From Zhengitettix transpicula (Eukaryota > Arthropoda > Insecta > Orthoptera > Tetrigidae), in assembly GCA_037074705.1 (NCBI GenBank), contig CM073596.1, positions 28,618,001-28,682,000 of the forward strand: a DNA stretch of 64,000 nucleotides, given 5' to 3'. This document shows positions 22,668 through 35,689 of the stretch, in pieces. The position numbers and the translations under genes were made by a program. The notes under the pieces were generated by a model that did no database searches, had not been told where the DNA came from, and worked only from the letters and a program-made list of their open reading frames with translations. Every line of letters begins with the position of its first letter. The stretch's first letter is position 1.

Positions 22668-25260
22668 CATCAGTAATTTTGTAAGGCCAAAATACGTTAT
22701 GTAGTGAAATAGCTACTGTTAATAACGTATACTAAATTGAATTCCGCGCTGAATCAAAAAGTTAATAATAAAAGTAAATATTAAATATTTCCTCAATAAT
22801 TTATAAATACATATTTAAATTTTTTTTAATACTTGACAACTTTTTGAAATAAAATATGGCGATTGTTTCATTCAATAAAATCAATAAATAACGAAAGAAA
22901 TTATGTATGAAGGTGACGAATACGTTATTTAAAAGACTTTTAAAAAATTCTGTCAAATTTATGGTTCCAAGCGATAATATTTATCATCTTATAATATTCA
23001 AATTCCTTGGATACGTTCTGTATGTTGTCACAAAGATTTATTTAACAATAAAAATATTCACTAATAATTTTTCATTACTATAATTACGTTATCCTTTGTA
23101 TTATCACTTATTAATGATAGAAAATATCGATGTGGACTGTCTATTGTTTAAATGTAAACTGTAATTAATAGAATTGGTTGTTAATATGAAATAAAATTGT
23201 CCAACAATTAATTAAATATTTAATTATTTAATAGTCATGTTTTTTATAATTTATAATCATGACTCAAAATTGCAGACGTTTCAGTATAATAATCTTTAAT
23301 TATGCAAATATAATTTGCTTTATATGTTGATATAATTTAGAAATTAAATTACTTGGACTTTTTGAAAGATTCTGGTTTATATACATTTTTTCTATACTAT
23401 TCCATATCGTTAACAAGAGTTTAAATTGCTTCTACAATAAAAATTAAGCAGCTGAGTTAAGGTTACTCTACAATGAATTGAAATATGCATGAAATATTCC
23501 AATTTTTGCACTATTATGTCGTAAAATTATTAGATATGTGTTTTCTTCTATTATTCTGATGAAAATATATATTATCTATTTTAATATGTAAAATGAAGAA
23601 ATCGTCGTTTATACGTGACGGACTTTTTTTTTAATGCAACGTGTATGAGTCGAGTACAGATAAAGTTCAGTGTTTAAAAATACCCTCGACGCTGTAATCA
23701 ATATTGCAATACAAGCCGTCACCATTAATTCATTATTATTTCAACATTATTTCATTATCAATAGCATAACAAATTTCAAAACCACGTCAACTTCAAATCT
23801 GCATTAAGTCAAACTATTACATTATAATCATTATTAATGTGTCTGTGTTTCATTCTGCAGTATTTTGTTGAATTAACTACAGAACGTAGTACTAAAATTT
23901 GAATAAAATTTATTTACCTAATAAAAGTTAGAAATTTTATTTCGCAAGTTTTTAATGAGCATAAATAAGATCAGTGTCACCATTTATTCGAGCTAAAACA
24001 ACGATTTTCTACCATTAATTTATTTTTAATTTACACTTTATGTCTACGTATTCTTTATCAACCCATAACACATAGATAATTAGATTTAATTAAAATTTAA
24101 TCATCAAGACTAATTATTATTGAAACTGTCTATATTTACGAACTTTTCGTTAATTATGTAACTTAAGGCTGGTTCATATTTTTTTGGGATATTTTTCTAA
24201 AAAACAAAATAAATGTTGACATTTGAGAATTTCGAAAACACTTATGGTGTCATTAGTTAAAGCTTTCAGAATACAATATTCTTAACAAAATTCGTAAGTG
24301 GACGAGGAAAATAATTGAGAAATTATTATTCATTTTACATTTAATTGTATTTGATAAATGTATTATTATTTAATATTTATATTCTTGTTTAACGTTATTT
24401 ATTTATAAATATATTATCAAATTTTTGTACGTATTCACTTGGTGTTTTACTGTCATGTCACGAGTTAAGGGAATTGCCCGGCGATTTCACGCGACTCAAC
24501 TTTTGGCTGTAACCGACGCTAACCCCCCACCCCCTTCCCGTCCCAAAAATCCAGCATCCATTTTATGCCTACTTGCCAATAACTCTCATTCTCTATCACT
24601 TCCTGCATCATCACAAAAATAAAATTACTCACGGCGCCTCGAGGAATTACAATTATTGGCCTGTTTTAAGGTCCAAATTTATATATCTCATTCACTTACA
24701 CGAAAAAAAAAATGCTGGACGGTTAGTTGAGGCCCAGATTGCTACTGAATCTCCCCAAAACAATTATTTTTCTTATATTGTCATCTAAACTGTCTTAATG
24801 TGACCTCAGAAGATGTGCTACAATTATTTGAAGTTTGTCCGAAAGTCCTTAAGAAATTGTTGTTGGTAGTTTTAAGAGGATCTGATGAAATTTTGTATTA
24901 TGTTTGTTTTATGGGAAAGAAAATGTAAAATAATTATTACGACATTTTATTAAAGAAATTGTTGGCGATCGGTAAATCTAATCCTCATTTCCATTTTGAA
25001 ATGGTATTTTTGCGTCGCATATTACACCTTATTCTTTTTTCTGGTTATTTCATGCTTCTCTTTTCCATTTATTCGATACAAGGAACTTTTCCTCCTAAAT
25101 TGGTTAAATATATATTTTATTATTAAATTTACTCAGAATCATCGAAGGGCTCAAAGCATGATTAAGCCAAAATTTTGTTTTATGTTTCGTAAAATTTTAA
25201 ACTGTTGCCTTCATCAAGGCTTTAGTACAAAGAATTAGTTATTTTTATAATGAAGTAGAT
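22668..25260. other. AT-rich spacer, nothing recognised
   Basis: Very AT-rich with few open frames. A small GC-richer patch lies at 24440-24660. No repeat family seen elsewhere in the window could be recognised. Confidence 0.45.
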
Positions 25261-25289
25261 ACAGCACCAATACTCAGTGACGTGATATT

Positions 25290-25570
25290 AAATTGGCGTC
25301 GCCCCGGTCGAATAGTCGACACACTGGAACGGGGCAAGTCGTTGTAGGGCGTTGCAGTCCCCCAAAGCTTTACGAGTCCCGCCGGGTGCCTTACAACACC
25401 AGGCGTCGTGTTAATTTAAAGCAAACGAGAGTCGTGTACGTCGTACGTCTCGTCGGCGACCACACCTATAGTTATGAGGAGCCACTCTGCCTTCAATTAC
25501 CACCACCACAAGGCGCCATCAATATCTTTAGCGGACGTACGCGCTTGTCCCTAAAAGTCCGCTATTAAAT
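25290..25570. other. CpG-rich island
   Basis: The block is unusually rich in CG dinucleotides (GTCGACACAC, TACGTCGTACGTCTCGTCGG and others). A GCCCCG / CGGGGC inverted pair lies at about 25301-25335. The 91-codon plus frame that covers it matches nothing I recognise. It could be an unmethylated regulatory element, an exon, or an old repeat. Confidence 0.35.
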
Positions 25571-25665
25571 TCAAGTAAAAAAAAATTGCTCCACGAATAG
25601 ACTTGGCAGCTCTATCGCTACCCATTCACCTTTCAAAACTTTTTTTTTGGTATTAATATACTTTA

Positions 25666-25667
<2 letters not shown>

Positions 25668-25702
<35 letters not shown>
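25668..25702. repeat. (TA)n microsatellite
   Basis: Seventeen or more uninterrupted TA units. Confidence 0.95.
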
Positions 25703-25705
<3 letters not shown>

Positions 25706-26807
25706 ATGAAAGTTCCGTTCAGTGAGTGGATTAAATAATAATTCCTGGAAAGTTCCGTATCAAAACACACGATTGTCTTTACGTCCAAGGCACCAATATG
25801 ACATTGTACTTGGAAGGAACCACATTGTATTTATGGTTTTACTGTTTAAAGTATTTCAAAATGGCACGAGAATGGATAATAAATGCGTATGTTGCGCCAG
25901 ATATATTGTGATAAAAGTGAATATAAATATATTTAGTGCTGGAAATGAGAAGAGCTCTCTGGTAGTTGGAACTTAAGAATTTTAAAAACAAATAATAAAA
26001 GTGTCTGAAATGTAAGGAAACAATAGAACGTTAGTAGGACGGTATACATATTAAAATAATTGAACCGTGTGGTTACGCGAACGTTCACTGCGCTGGATTG
26101 TATCAAGAGAATGCAGTATCGATAGTTGTTGCCGCACCAACTCTGGAAAGGGTGGGATAAAACTAAAATTTTTACGTAGCTTACTCGTAAACTCGTAGAA
26201 GAGACTTTCGAATGGAGCTTAGAGAAAAGACCAATATCATTATATCATGGAATCAGGTCCAAATACAATGGCAATAAATTTAGAATTTCTGAGCGAACCA
26301 AGGAGAAAATAATTTACGAAAGGAGGTAGATTACAGATTTTTTATCTTATGTTAGGAAAAATATTTTCTTAATTGCACTAGTTTTCATGACATTGAGTGT
26401 GGAGACGTCTTTTGTTACCAAGCCGCTGGAAATAAATCAGCATTGCAGTGATGCTTTAGAATTAAAATAATAAAATGTGGTAATAAGTCTAAATTTGTAA
26501 ATTATTTGTGCTCCTACACGTTTGGAAAGGATATTTTTAATAAAATGTATTATAATTGTCATGAATTTTGTGTTAATATTATCTGGTTTTTCTCATTTAA
26601 TTTCGGGGGGGAGGGAAATTATTTTTCTTGAAGTCCCTACTATTTATAGGATATATCTTGCATCTATATTTGTTTTTTTATTTAATTCTTATAACACTTT
26701 GAAAAGCATTAAGTTTTTATTTAATACTTTAGCTCACTTGTTCTATCGAGATAATCTCGGTATCATCTCACCTACTATTGACAATAAAGATTTTGTTTTA
26801 TTATTAG
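25703..26807. other. Spacer, nothing recognised
   Basis: The open frames at 25722-25976 and 26522-26878 show no motif; the second runs into the Helitron at 26808. No repeats were assigned. Confidence 0.4.
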
Positions 26808-27571
26808 CTAGCTGGGTGGCCGGCGTTGCCCGTTTTCTTATTTATATAAACCCGAAAAAGTATTTAATTCTATATTAATCTTTAGTCAAGATGTGATTTA
26901 ACCTAAATATAAATGTTCCTAGTACCGTACATATTTTTGACCGATATTACATTAATTGAACAGCAGTAAAATACATAGAATTTTTTCTTGCATCAGTCCG
27001 AACAAACATACCGCGAAATATCTTTGCTAATAGAATACTTCAATAAACTCCTTGAGTATCACAGGATATAATTGCCCCTCTGTCTTCAGACATTACGAAA
27101 GATTAAATTGATGAAATTGTCAGATAAATTCATAATGTAAGCAAATATTCGCTATATTGGAGTCACTAATATGCCGCCAAAATTAACTTACATTTTCCGC
27201 AAGGGTCGTTAAGTATTTCGTATTGTCTTTTATTATCTTTCGATGGAGTATCGCTGAATAAAATTATATTTTTTAATTAGACAAAATACTTCTGCTTTAT
27301 TTAATTACGGAAAAAGTAACTATTTCCTTTGTTCGTCGCGTAGTAACGTCTCTATCGGGCGACGTCATGGTCTCTTGTTGAGCAGTAATTTAACTCAAAT
27401 TGATCACGTTTTGTAATTATTATTCCTTTCACCTTTGTGCTACAGTACCGTTTCTCGTGTTTTGAAGAATAACTATACCATTTTTTTTTGCAATCTGTCC
27501 ACGAGTAAAATTTCTATTTAAATTAACGTTAATACATACATACAAATATACATCCTTTTTTATTATATAGA
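26808..27571 (-). mobile_element. Non-autonomous Helitron, family A, full-length copy
   Basis: On the minus strand the 764-bp element starts TCTATATAATAAAAAAGG (27571) after a host A. It ends with a CCAGCTAG 3' end (26808-26811) preceded by GGGCAACGCCGGCCACC, a typical GC-rich hairpin-forming end. Internal blocks are collinear with copies at 550-1281 and 28675-29387. The CRE-type site has lost one base here (CGACGTCA). Confidence 0.78.
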
Positions 27572-28674
27572 TAACATTCACCGGTAAATTGAGCAACATA
27601 AATTTTGAGTTTTTAATATTTCATATTGATTATACTCTCATAACAGACGAAAACCGACTGATGTACGCATGAAACACAAGCAGGAAAGCATGAGAGTTAA
27701 AGATATATTAATATCAATTTGTTATGTCCCAACGTAGTTAGATTTTTAATTATAATTTTCTTTACATAATTTTTTATTTATTAATTTCTTTCTTAGTTAT
27801 ATCGTACAGAAATAATTTTCTGTTTTAGGTAAATTTTTGTAATTTTATGTATTGAAGTATCCTTGACTTGATTCTAAGCAAAATACAGGTTTGCATGCGT
27901 TCACTTCTCCGGCTTGAAACTCAATCGCTGGTAATGAATATACTGTACATTCATTCAACTCCTGAAGAGGGGAAGTACGAAATGAGGTGTTTGGTCTTTT
28001 GAGGTTTTCTGCAGTGAGGCTGAGAAACCAGTTGTGGAGAGTTGCGGAAGTAGATTGGTTCCTCCGCGAGGAAAGGCTGTGGGATATTCACAGAGCGAGA
28101 TCACTTTGCCAAATACAATCGCCAATTACCGCTAAGCGAGCGAGGGAACGAGCAGCCTTTGATGCATAGGCAGGAGCCCCTGTTGCACTCTGTTGCATTA
28201 TTCATCGTAAGCCGCAGGAGCGAAATCGATAGCTCTGTCGCGTACACGCCACCTAGCGTTTGCATGCACAGTTCTTGTCAAATTAAAATCATATGACAGA
28301 AACACACTCCGCAAGGAATCTCAGTAATCTGCCTACAGTCACAAAACAGATATATTGATTTGAGTTGCACATTAACGCCTGCTGAAGCATTTCAATCTGC
28401 AGTGCTTAGTGTGCCTCCCTTTTATTAATTAATAAATATGGTATGCATAATTAGAAAAAAATGCCATACAGGCAACGAAGGATTATATCACAAAATTCAT
28501 TCTAACTGAGACGTACGAAGAAAAATTAACAAAAATGAAATAATACTAAAACAATCACGAATTTTATACTCTTTTTCAAATTAATTAATTCTAAATAAAC
28601 CAGTATGTTCTCCAAATATGCTGTTTTTTCTCTGCCACGTTATAAAGTTTGAAATAATATTTCTGTATTTAATA
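27572..28674. other. Spacer with a GC-richer island
   Basis: The island at 27990-28290 contains CCAATTACCGC and TGCATGCAC motifs and an unremarkable 60-codon frame. No gene is supported. Confidence 0.35.
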
Positions 28675-29387
28675 CCAGCAGGGTGTTGCCCGTGTACTTA
28701 TTTATATAAACCCGAAAAAGTATTTACTTCTGTATTAATCTTTAGTAAAGAAGTGACAACCTAAATCTAACTGTTCATAGTTTAGTGCATTAATTGAACG
28801 GCTATAAAATACATGGAATATTATTGCATCAATCGCAACAAACATACCTCCAAATTTGTTTACGAATAGAATCCTTAAATATACTCCTTGAGTATTGCAG
28901 GATATAATTGTCGGACATTACGAAAGATTAAATTGATTAAATTCTTAGCAATATTCATAATATAAACAAATAGTCGCCATAATCAAGTCTCTAATATGGC
29001 ACGAAAATTAATTTTCGCAAGGATCGTATTGTTTTTTATTATCATTCGATGGAATATTACTGGGTAAAAGTATACTTTTTATTCAATTAAAATATTTCTG
29101 CTTTATTTCATTACGGAAAAAGGAACTATTTCGTTTGTTCGTCGCGTAGTAACGTCTCTATCTTTTGCGTGTTTGACGCGTAGTAATTTATCACAAAATG
29201 AACATATTCTTAAATTTTAATTCTGTCTCCCTTTATGCTACAGGTTTCCACCCCCCCCCCCTCCACAGTATCGTTTCTTGTCTGTTGAAAATGTGTGCAC
29301 AAATTTTCTATTACAATCTGTCTACGCGATTAAATATTTATAGAGATTATCGTAAATACATACATACATACTTTTTTGTTATATAGA
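28675..29387 (-). mobile_element. Non-autonomous Helitron, family A, near-full-length copy
   Basis: On the minus strand it starts TCTATATAACAAAAAAG (29387) after a host A. It ends near CACCCTGCTGG, where the terminal CTAG and part of the GC-rich end are damaged. Internal order matches the other copies, with a short deletion removing the CRE-type site. Confidence 0.72.
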
Positions 29388-30229
29388 TAGATTAATAGAT
29401 TAATTTAATAATATACTATGATTTATTATCGCAAAATGCTTCAGTAAAATGATTTTTAACCCAACCTAATATTTAAAATAATTACAATAAAAAATATAAC
29501 AATTGATTTCTGATACTGTCCCGTTCCGCTCAGAAATCCAGACGCTGGCTTTAAAATTTTATTGTCTTCTAATTACAACGTTTATTAAAAAAAACTAGGC
29601 TATACAATAAATTGTTCACAGTCAAAATAATTTTACTATTTTTATGAGTATTATTCTACAATTTGGGTTATAATTTTCTCACTTGAAACAAATAAAAACG
29701 ACTCCTGTCAAAAAGTTTCTTATTCTGAATTAGAAATTAACCTAGTGACTATGGCACGGGTCACGAACGATGGTGAGTGGCGTACATTTCTAAAATTAAT
29801 TTTTTTAAAAAGTTCAGGTTGATTTTGGGGAATGATAGATATATAACATAAAATTGTATCTGGGGGTACCTAAATAATTTTTTTAAATTATATTTATATT
29901 TACTAGTAGGAAAATGTATATTTCCAAAATCTTTTGATCAAGGGGAATCTGAATAAAAAATAAGGACAAACGATATTAGAACTAATGAGGGTTTATAGCA
30001 GATTAATTGTATCCGAATGACTAATTCAATCAGTTTCTTCATAGAATGCTATGTTATCAGTTGTGATTGCGTGGGCTAAATTCGATTTAGGAAGGCATAC
30101 TTACGCTATTAAACACGGAAAAGTAGCACTCAGAGCGATTGTATGAAATGTCCATCTAAAGATCAAAGGCAATTTCTGAAAGGTTAAAACTACCTCGCAT
30201 GTAGAGGGAAATCAGAGCTCAAGTACTCA
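29388..30229. other. AT-rich spacer, nothing recognised
   Basis: No supported gene or repeat. Confidence 0.45.
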
Positions 30230-30800
30230 ACGCATCTGCACCGTAATGAATTTAATTTTTTCGTTTCAGGATTTTGTGCCCCAAGTACATTAAGCAGAGC
30301 CACCGCCATCAACCCTTTTTTCTCTCTCTCATTATTTTATACTCTCTCTCTCTCTCTCTCTCTCTTTTCCCCAATGTTGCCTCCTCTTCCTCTGGCTGCC
30401 AAGCTGCATCCTTAAAGGCATAATTCTCGCCTCACTTTACAAATTGTCGCAGAAGGAATTCAAAAGACTGAATTACGCCAGGCTAGCTCTTCTTTTGCTC
30501 AGTTTTCGTCCACCCTCCCCCTCCCGCGCCTGCAGATTACACTGCCATTCTGCTCAGTATGCATTGGATGCTTGCATGTGGAGAGATTCTCCCTGGCTCT
30601 CTTCCTCGCGCAACAATCTTTCCCAGCTTCCCCTCGCCGCGGAGCTGCGCTTATTTTTTTCCTTTTTTTTCCCCCGCGGGGGTGGGGTGGAACAAAAGAA
30701 GCTGGCGGATGAAACTTGCAACCTCCACCGCTGCCATCACGGCAACGCCAACGGCGGAAAATGATACGAAGCAGAGCCGCTAGATGACTCCGTAGAACGG
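30230..30800. other. GC-rich block with a (TC)n run
   Basis: A CT microsatellite (about 30341-30365) is followed by a GC-rich block to 30790. It includes CCCCCGCGGGGG-type sequence and a repetitive CACGGCAACGCCAACGGC patch. The frames 30444-30764 and 30559-30783 overlap in different phases and look compositional. Confidence 0.35.
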
Positions 30801-30905
30801 GATTCCGATATTACCAAGCCCTTTATGGTATATATTTACAAAAGAATTTCTATTGAAGCATACAGTAGGCAAATTAATTTCTTACAATGAAGGTAGAAAC
30901 TTAAT

Positions 30906-31520
30906 TTTGTGTGTATGTATTTATTTAACCTACAAATGAGCCGTTTGCCCGGTGGTAGACGCATAAAATTACAATTTAGTTACAAATTAAGTAAGGGAAG
31001 TTACAATAAAGGAAAATGGAGTAAAATAATATAACTATTATAAAATATAAGCTAGGTTTAGGCACATTATTTAAACTATAAATACATGTATATAACATTA
31101 TATTAATTAAAGGTTCATTTTAAAAAAGTTAAAGAAGGAATTAATATTGTACTGGTCTGAAACGAAGAAAACTAGAAAGATATCTAGGGTTTAACTAACT
31201 ATTTAACTACCTAACAGAGACAAGCAATGTTACCAGTTTTTCGTTTTAGTATACAACTGAGCACTATCACTTCACTCCACTACCCTATACTGACTAGAGA
31301 GTCCAGATTAAGTTAAAAAAATTACTTTACAGGACTTTCTCCGAAAACTCGTGCAAGTAAATTGTTCCAGTTATTTATTGTCCTATTGAGAAACGAGTAT
31401 TTCCCAACATCTGTATTTTGCTGTCTGGTATTTTCTATCCAATCGAAAGGAATAACAATTAATTTAAAATTTGACAACACAAAGCTCTAATAAGATAGTA
31501 CCAAAATTTGTAAAACTCTC
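30906..31520 (-). mobile_element. 5'-truncated LINE with reverse transcriptase C-terminus and 3' UTR
   Basis: On the minus strand 31322-31500 reads as the extreme C-terminus of a non-LTR retrotransposon ORF. It passes through FDWIENTRQQNTDVGKYSFL and NRTINNWNNL to a stop at 31322-31324. The KYSF.NRTI..WN signature is characteristic of LINE reverse transcriptase C-termini (Jockey/CR1-like elements). The 3' UTR follows, with the CTACCACCGGGCAAACGG block shared with 6693-6830. The element ends in AAATAAATACATACACACA at about 30906-30930. Only about 600 bp remain of what would be a multi-kb element. Confidence 0.7.
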
Positions 31521-32596
31521 TTTTACAGCCAGAATCTTTAATCAACTCAGACGGAATGAATTCCCAGTATTTGGTTTTAAATTAAAATTAACTTGATTTT
31601 AAAATTACAGACTTAAACAATCATTTAAATACTTTCCATGTATTCGAAATTAAAATATTATTTTTAGATTGATAAATTTATTAAATCAATTATTTTCATA
31701 TAAAAGAGTTGGATTCATGATTAATTAAAATCATGAAAATTCCTAATACAAGATCTAGGTTTTCTGTACATGGAACTGAGACATTTTAAATTTTCTAGTA
31801 GGAAAATTCCCAACACAAAACAGTCATCTTCAGGATCTCCAATTATTCGGTTTTACTTCTAAAAAATCCGTATTTCTGTAGGAGGTTCGTTTTAAAGCCG
31901 TGCTCCTATCACAGTCTTTTCTAAAAATATTTATTTTAGTGTTTCCATTGCCTTTTTAGTACTTTAGTAGTCTATGGTTTTTATCTTTCTTTTACTGGGT
32001 TGGTCTAAATAGGTTCACAATTCTATGGGACTCTAATTGCTTCAGTCTTAAGACTGATTTTAATATTTTATTGGTAACTTAATTTCTATATCTTAATTTT
32101 TATTTTCCAGTACCTCTCAATTTTTGCGTCAATTATTTTCATTGTATCCCTGGAAGCGTGTTTTCCTATCCATAGTCATTAAATCGCAAGTACCTGAAAG
32201 GCAGTAGAATTATTACATATTTCGTAAGGCCCAAAAATATTCAAAGTATTTTAAATCAAGCACAAGAATAACTAGTGGCTATCGTTGCATATTCTTAAGT
32301 TACTGATAACGAGGAAATAAGTTATAACTTGACTGATCAACTCAATTGTAGTGGGTACGCAATTGAATTAAATTGTGTTTAAAGCTACGCAAAATGTCGG
32401 ATACGAAAAGTGATCAGCGTGTTAATATCAGGTTCATCGTTAGGCTTAATTAAAATGTCCAAAATTTATTGTATAATTATAGCGATAAATGTGTGTCTTA
32501 TTACCCAAAATCAACTCGGCGCTGAAAGGACCTATATTTCAACAGTGGAAGGAAAACCGATTAAACAAATTATTTGAGCAGAGGAAGAAACGTATG
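31521..32596. other. AT-rich spacer, nothing recognised
   Basis: No open frame or repeat shared within the window was seen. Confidence 0.45.
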
Positions 32597-32742
32597 CATC
32601 AGTGTGGTGACTAAATGGGGTCTTTGAAGTTACAGTTACAAAAATCCCATATTGGCCTTATAAGCAGATTCAAAGTGGTCACGAAAGCAAATTCTCAAGA
32701 CATTTAATGCTTTAATAAAAAGAATTATCGACTGCCTGAATA

Positions 32743-33205
32743 CCAGAGCCGGTCAAAAATAATGAGGCCACGTGGGTAAAATAGTTGTATTCCCCAGGTG
32801 GGGGAATGAGATATAAAAACCCATATAAAAAGACTCATGATTTTTTTTTAACTGGGAAACCTTAAAATGTTAACATTTCTTTCTAAAATGTATCCCACAG
32901 CTCTTTTGGAGAAAGAGAAGCAGCAACGAGGTAATCAGCGAGTTCCGGACCGGAATATGATTGAAACAGAAGACTACGCAGTCTATTTTCATGAAGGCGC
33001 CAATCACCGGGAAATATTCCACTATGTTATGTAAGCAAACCCCACAATTATTCTTTCTTTAATAATTTTTTTTAGTCATTTAAAACCTCTTAATTTTCAA
33101 TAAATCCTGAGATAGAAATATTATTTTGACAATACGATGATTCTCACGTTGCATAGAAAAATGAAATAGTTAATTTGTATGCCTCAGTTTGTTGCCTAAT
33201 GGGTT
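32743..33205 (+). mobile_element. Tc1-like DNA transposon remnant, copy 1 (SINE-free)
   Basis: The left end follows a TA dinucleotide (32741-32742) and carries GGTCAAAAATAATGAGGCCA, shaped like a Tc1-type terminal repeat. About 200 bp inside, the plus strand reads EVISEFRTG-like then MIETEDYAVYFHEGANHREI in another frame. Both resemble the N-terminal helix-turn-helix of Tc1-like transposases. No right terminal repeat was found. Short direct repeats (about 32597-32650 and 33181-33235, sharing TTTTTGAAGTTACAGT-like sequence) surround it. The Tc1 assignment is tentative; the paralogy with 38422-39140 is clear. Confidence 0.5.
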
Positions 33206-33235
33206 TTTGAAGTTACAGTACCAATCCTATTATTT

Positions 33236-34660
33236 TAAAGTCAACGTGAGTATTATAATATAAGTAATACATTTAATATTCTGTTTTTTTTTCCTTCGCT
33301 TAAGTTCCCTCTTTATATGCAAAAACTTTTCTTTTTGTGAAAGGCTCTTCGTAGTCCACGTTTAACCAAGTTTTGTTTTTAAACTTTATTTTCTATGTTG
33401 AGTTCTGTTATTCAGGTTGTTGACTGGTAACTGTTATACAATGAACACTTTCCGAATTTCCTGTCCTTGCCTTGGTCCTTCTATTCTGCCAGGGATGACG
33501 ATAGGATATCGGGCGGAACTGCACTTGGCAGCGCAACCGTTGGTCAATGGAGCGGTAGATAAGTGCCCATTAATCGCGTCCTGGAAAACTTTGTGGGGCC
33601 TGTATTTCAGATTTAAAGATGTAATCTAGCATCTAGTGCTACTTCAATGAACGGCGCCGAAAAGACCAGAGCCACAAAAGATTTATTGGAAAATTTATAT
33701 TGAAAATCGAACGCTGCCCAATACTTGACTGATAATAACGAGATATATTTTTGTGTATGACGTATCTATTATTTTAAAATTTCAATACTGTTGCAGAATA
33801 TGTATTTTTAATTTAATATAAAAAATCCCCTTATAAAATGTACATTTTATTTATTGTAACGGAATAATTTTATCATTTGCACATTTAAAATTAAATATCA
33901 GAACATAATGATATCAACACTATTTAAATTGCTTTTATCAGTAAAATTGTCGGTATTTCATTTAGAATCATGGAGTAACCATATGTTTAATGGTAGCCCA
34001 CAGTCACAATCATCGTTTAAGACATCGATTTCCGCAATAGACCACCCCCCGAACAGGAGTATCAATTCCAGTCCATTAGAGGATCAGCCTTTATGAGCCA
34101 AGGGAGGATTGGGGTTGATTCATCAGTAGCCAAGGGGAAAGAGGGGAATATTTGAAAGTGGGGATCACATAATTGCTCAATGATTTGTCACTAACCGCGG
34201 CATTAACGTAATGGAACGTCTGACGCACTGTAATCAAAGGCTTTCTGGAATAGAAATATGATTCAATTCCTGCTAAGATTTATAAAAATTAATTGGAAAC
34301 GATTTATTCAACAAGCATAATTCCTATGTGACAGCATACAAGTATATTTTCAATCGAATCAGTTTTCTAAATGAAAATGTATTACATATATTATGACTTG
34401 GTGTTTTAAATAGTGGAATGAGAGAGATTTTTCGATTTGTGAACCTGAATTCTATTTGAAGGAGTACCTGATATCTGACTGAAACAACTATAGAAAAAAT
34501 GATGGATTACATATAAACATTGGAAACAGCAAGAAAAGTTTTTGCGATCATAGTATTTATTTAAAAATATTAAATTATTTATATATTATTTATAATTCCT
34601 TAAATTAATTAATTAATAACTGTCTCAGGTTTTTTAAGAAAAATCGTGATAATAGAATGT
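33236..34660. other. Spacer, nothing recognised
   Basis: GC-richer patches lie at 33420-33650 and 34000-34230. A 70-codon frame covers the first but has no recognisable motif. Confidence 0.4.
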
Positions 34661-34920
34661 TCTATATAATAAAAAGGATGTATGTTTGTATGTATGTATT
34701 TACGTTAATCTCTATACAGATTTAAACATGTGGACGGATGGGAACAGAAATTAGTACACATATTCCTAAAAATGTTACTGTGGGGGTTATAAACCCATAG
34801 CATAAAGGTGGAAAGAATTATAATAAAAACATGTGATCATTTTGTGTTATGTTATTGCGAGGCAATAGACCATGACGTCAATTGAATTTCTATGAAAGGT
34901 AATAAAAAGATAATTTCTAG
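34661..34920 (+). mobile_element. Helitron family A, 5' fragment
   Basis: It starts TCTATATAATAAAAAGGATG and keeps the first ~250 bp of the family, including the CGTTAATCTCTATACAGA block and TGACGTCA at 34873-34880. It then diverges. The 3' half is missing. Confidence 0.7.
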
Positions 34921-35640
34921 GTTTGCTTGCATAATCTTCCACACACTACTCCGTTTTTCTGGTTGCAGCCATGTCACATAAACTTTTGCCCCTGTTTCCC
35001 CATGGTTAAACAATGTTTTACCGTAAGTGGAAAAACATTACTAATATCTCAACATGTTCAAGATAAAGAAGCCTCACGAGTGTCTTTCTCTCGCTTTCTC
35101 TTTCGTTCTCCCATCTGGGAAAAACGTCATCCCATTTACCCACATTAAACTGTTTTCCACCGGCATGCCGGGAAATCTCCAAGTCTCCGGTGGTTCAGTA
35201 AAACCTTTGTTATAAAACCATTTTTTGAAATGTCTGGAGAATTTACAATGCTTTCAAGACTATTATTTCGATTTGTCTGAAACGATAATCAAGGAGGAAT
35301 TTCATACCAAAAAAGTATTTTATAATAAATTTAATTACGAAGCTGCGATTGGTGACGTTGCATGGCAATAATGATATTATTTTCGACATTTAATGTTTGC
35401 AATCTATCTGGTTTCATACTCTTTCGGTTTTCGCATGCGCCTGTTTCTTTAGCAAGGAATATGTGTGCATAGGAGGCATCAGTTATATAATCAATTATTT
35501 TTATTTGTATAAATCTGTAGATAAGGTTTACAAACGGCACCTGCATTTTAGATTAGAATAAAAAAATTAATATTTGAAAATTAGAGTTGTTTTATAAGTT
35601 GCAAGAAATGTCATCGGTTTACCGTATTGTTTAATTTAAG
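34921..35640. other. Spacer, nothing recognised
   Basis: A CTTTCTCTCGCTTTCTC patch lies near 35080-35110. No gene or repeat is supported. Confidence 0.4.
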
Positions 35641-35689
35641 ATATAACTGCTATAAAAATACCCACATTTTACCACAATTCTTAATCGCA

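Noticed and set aside
25205..25260. Possible Penelope-like end (CCTTCATCAAGGC motif)
   Set aside because: Single short resemblance without a partner copy or coding remnant in the window.
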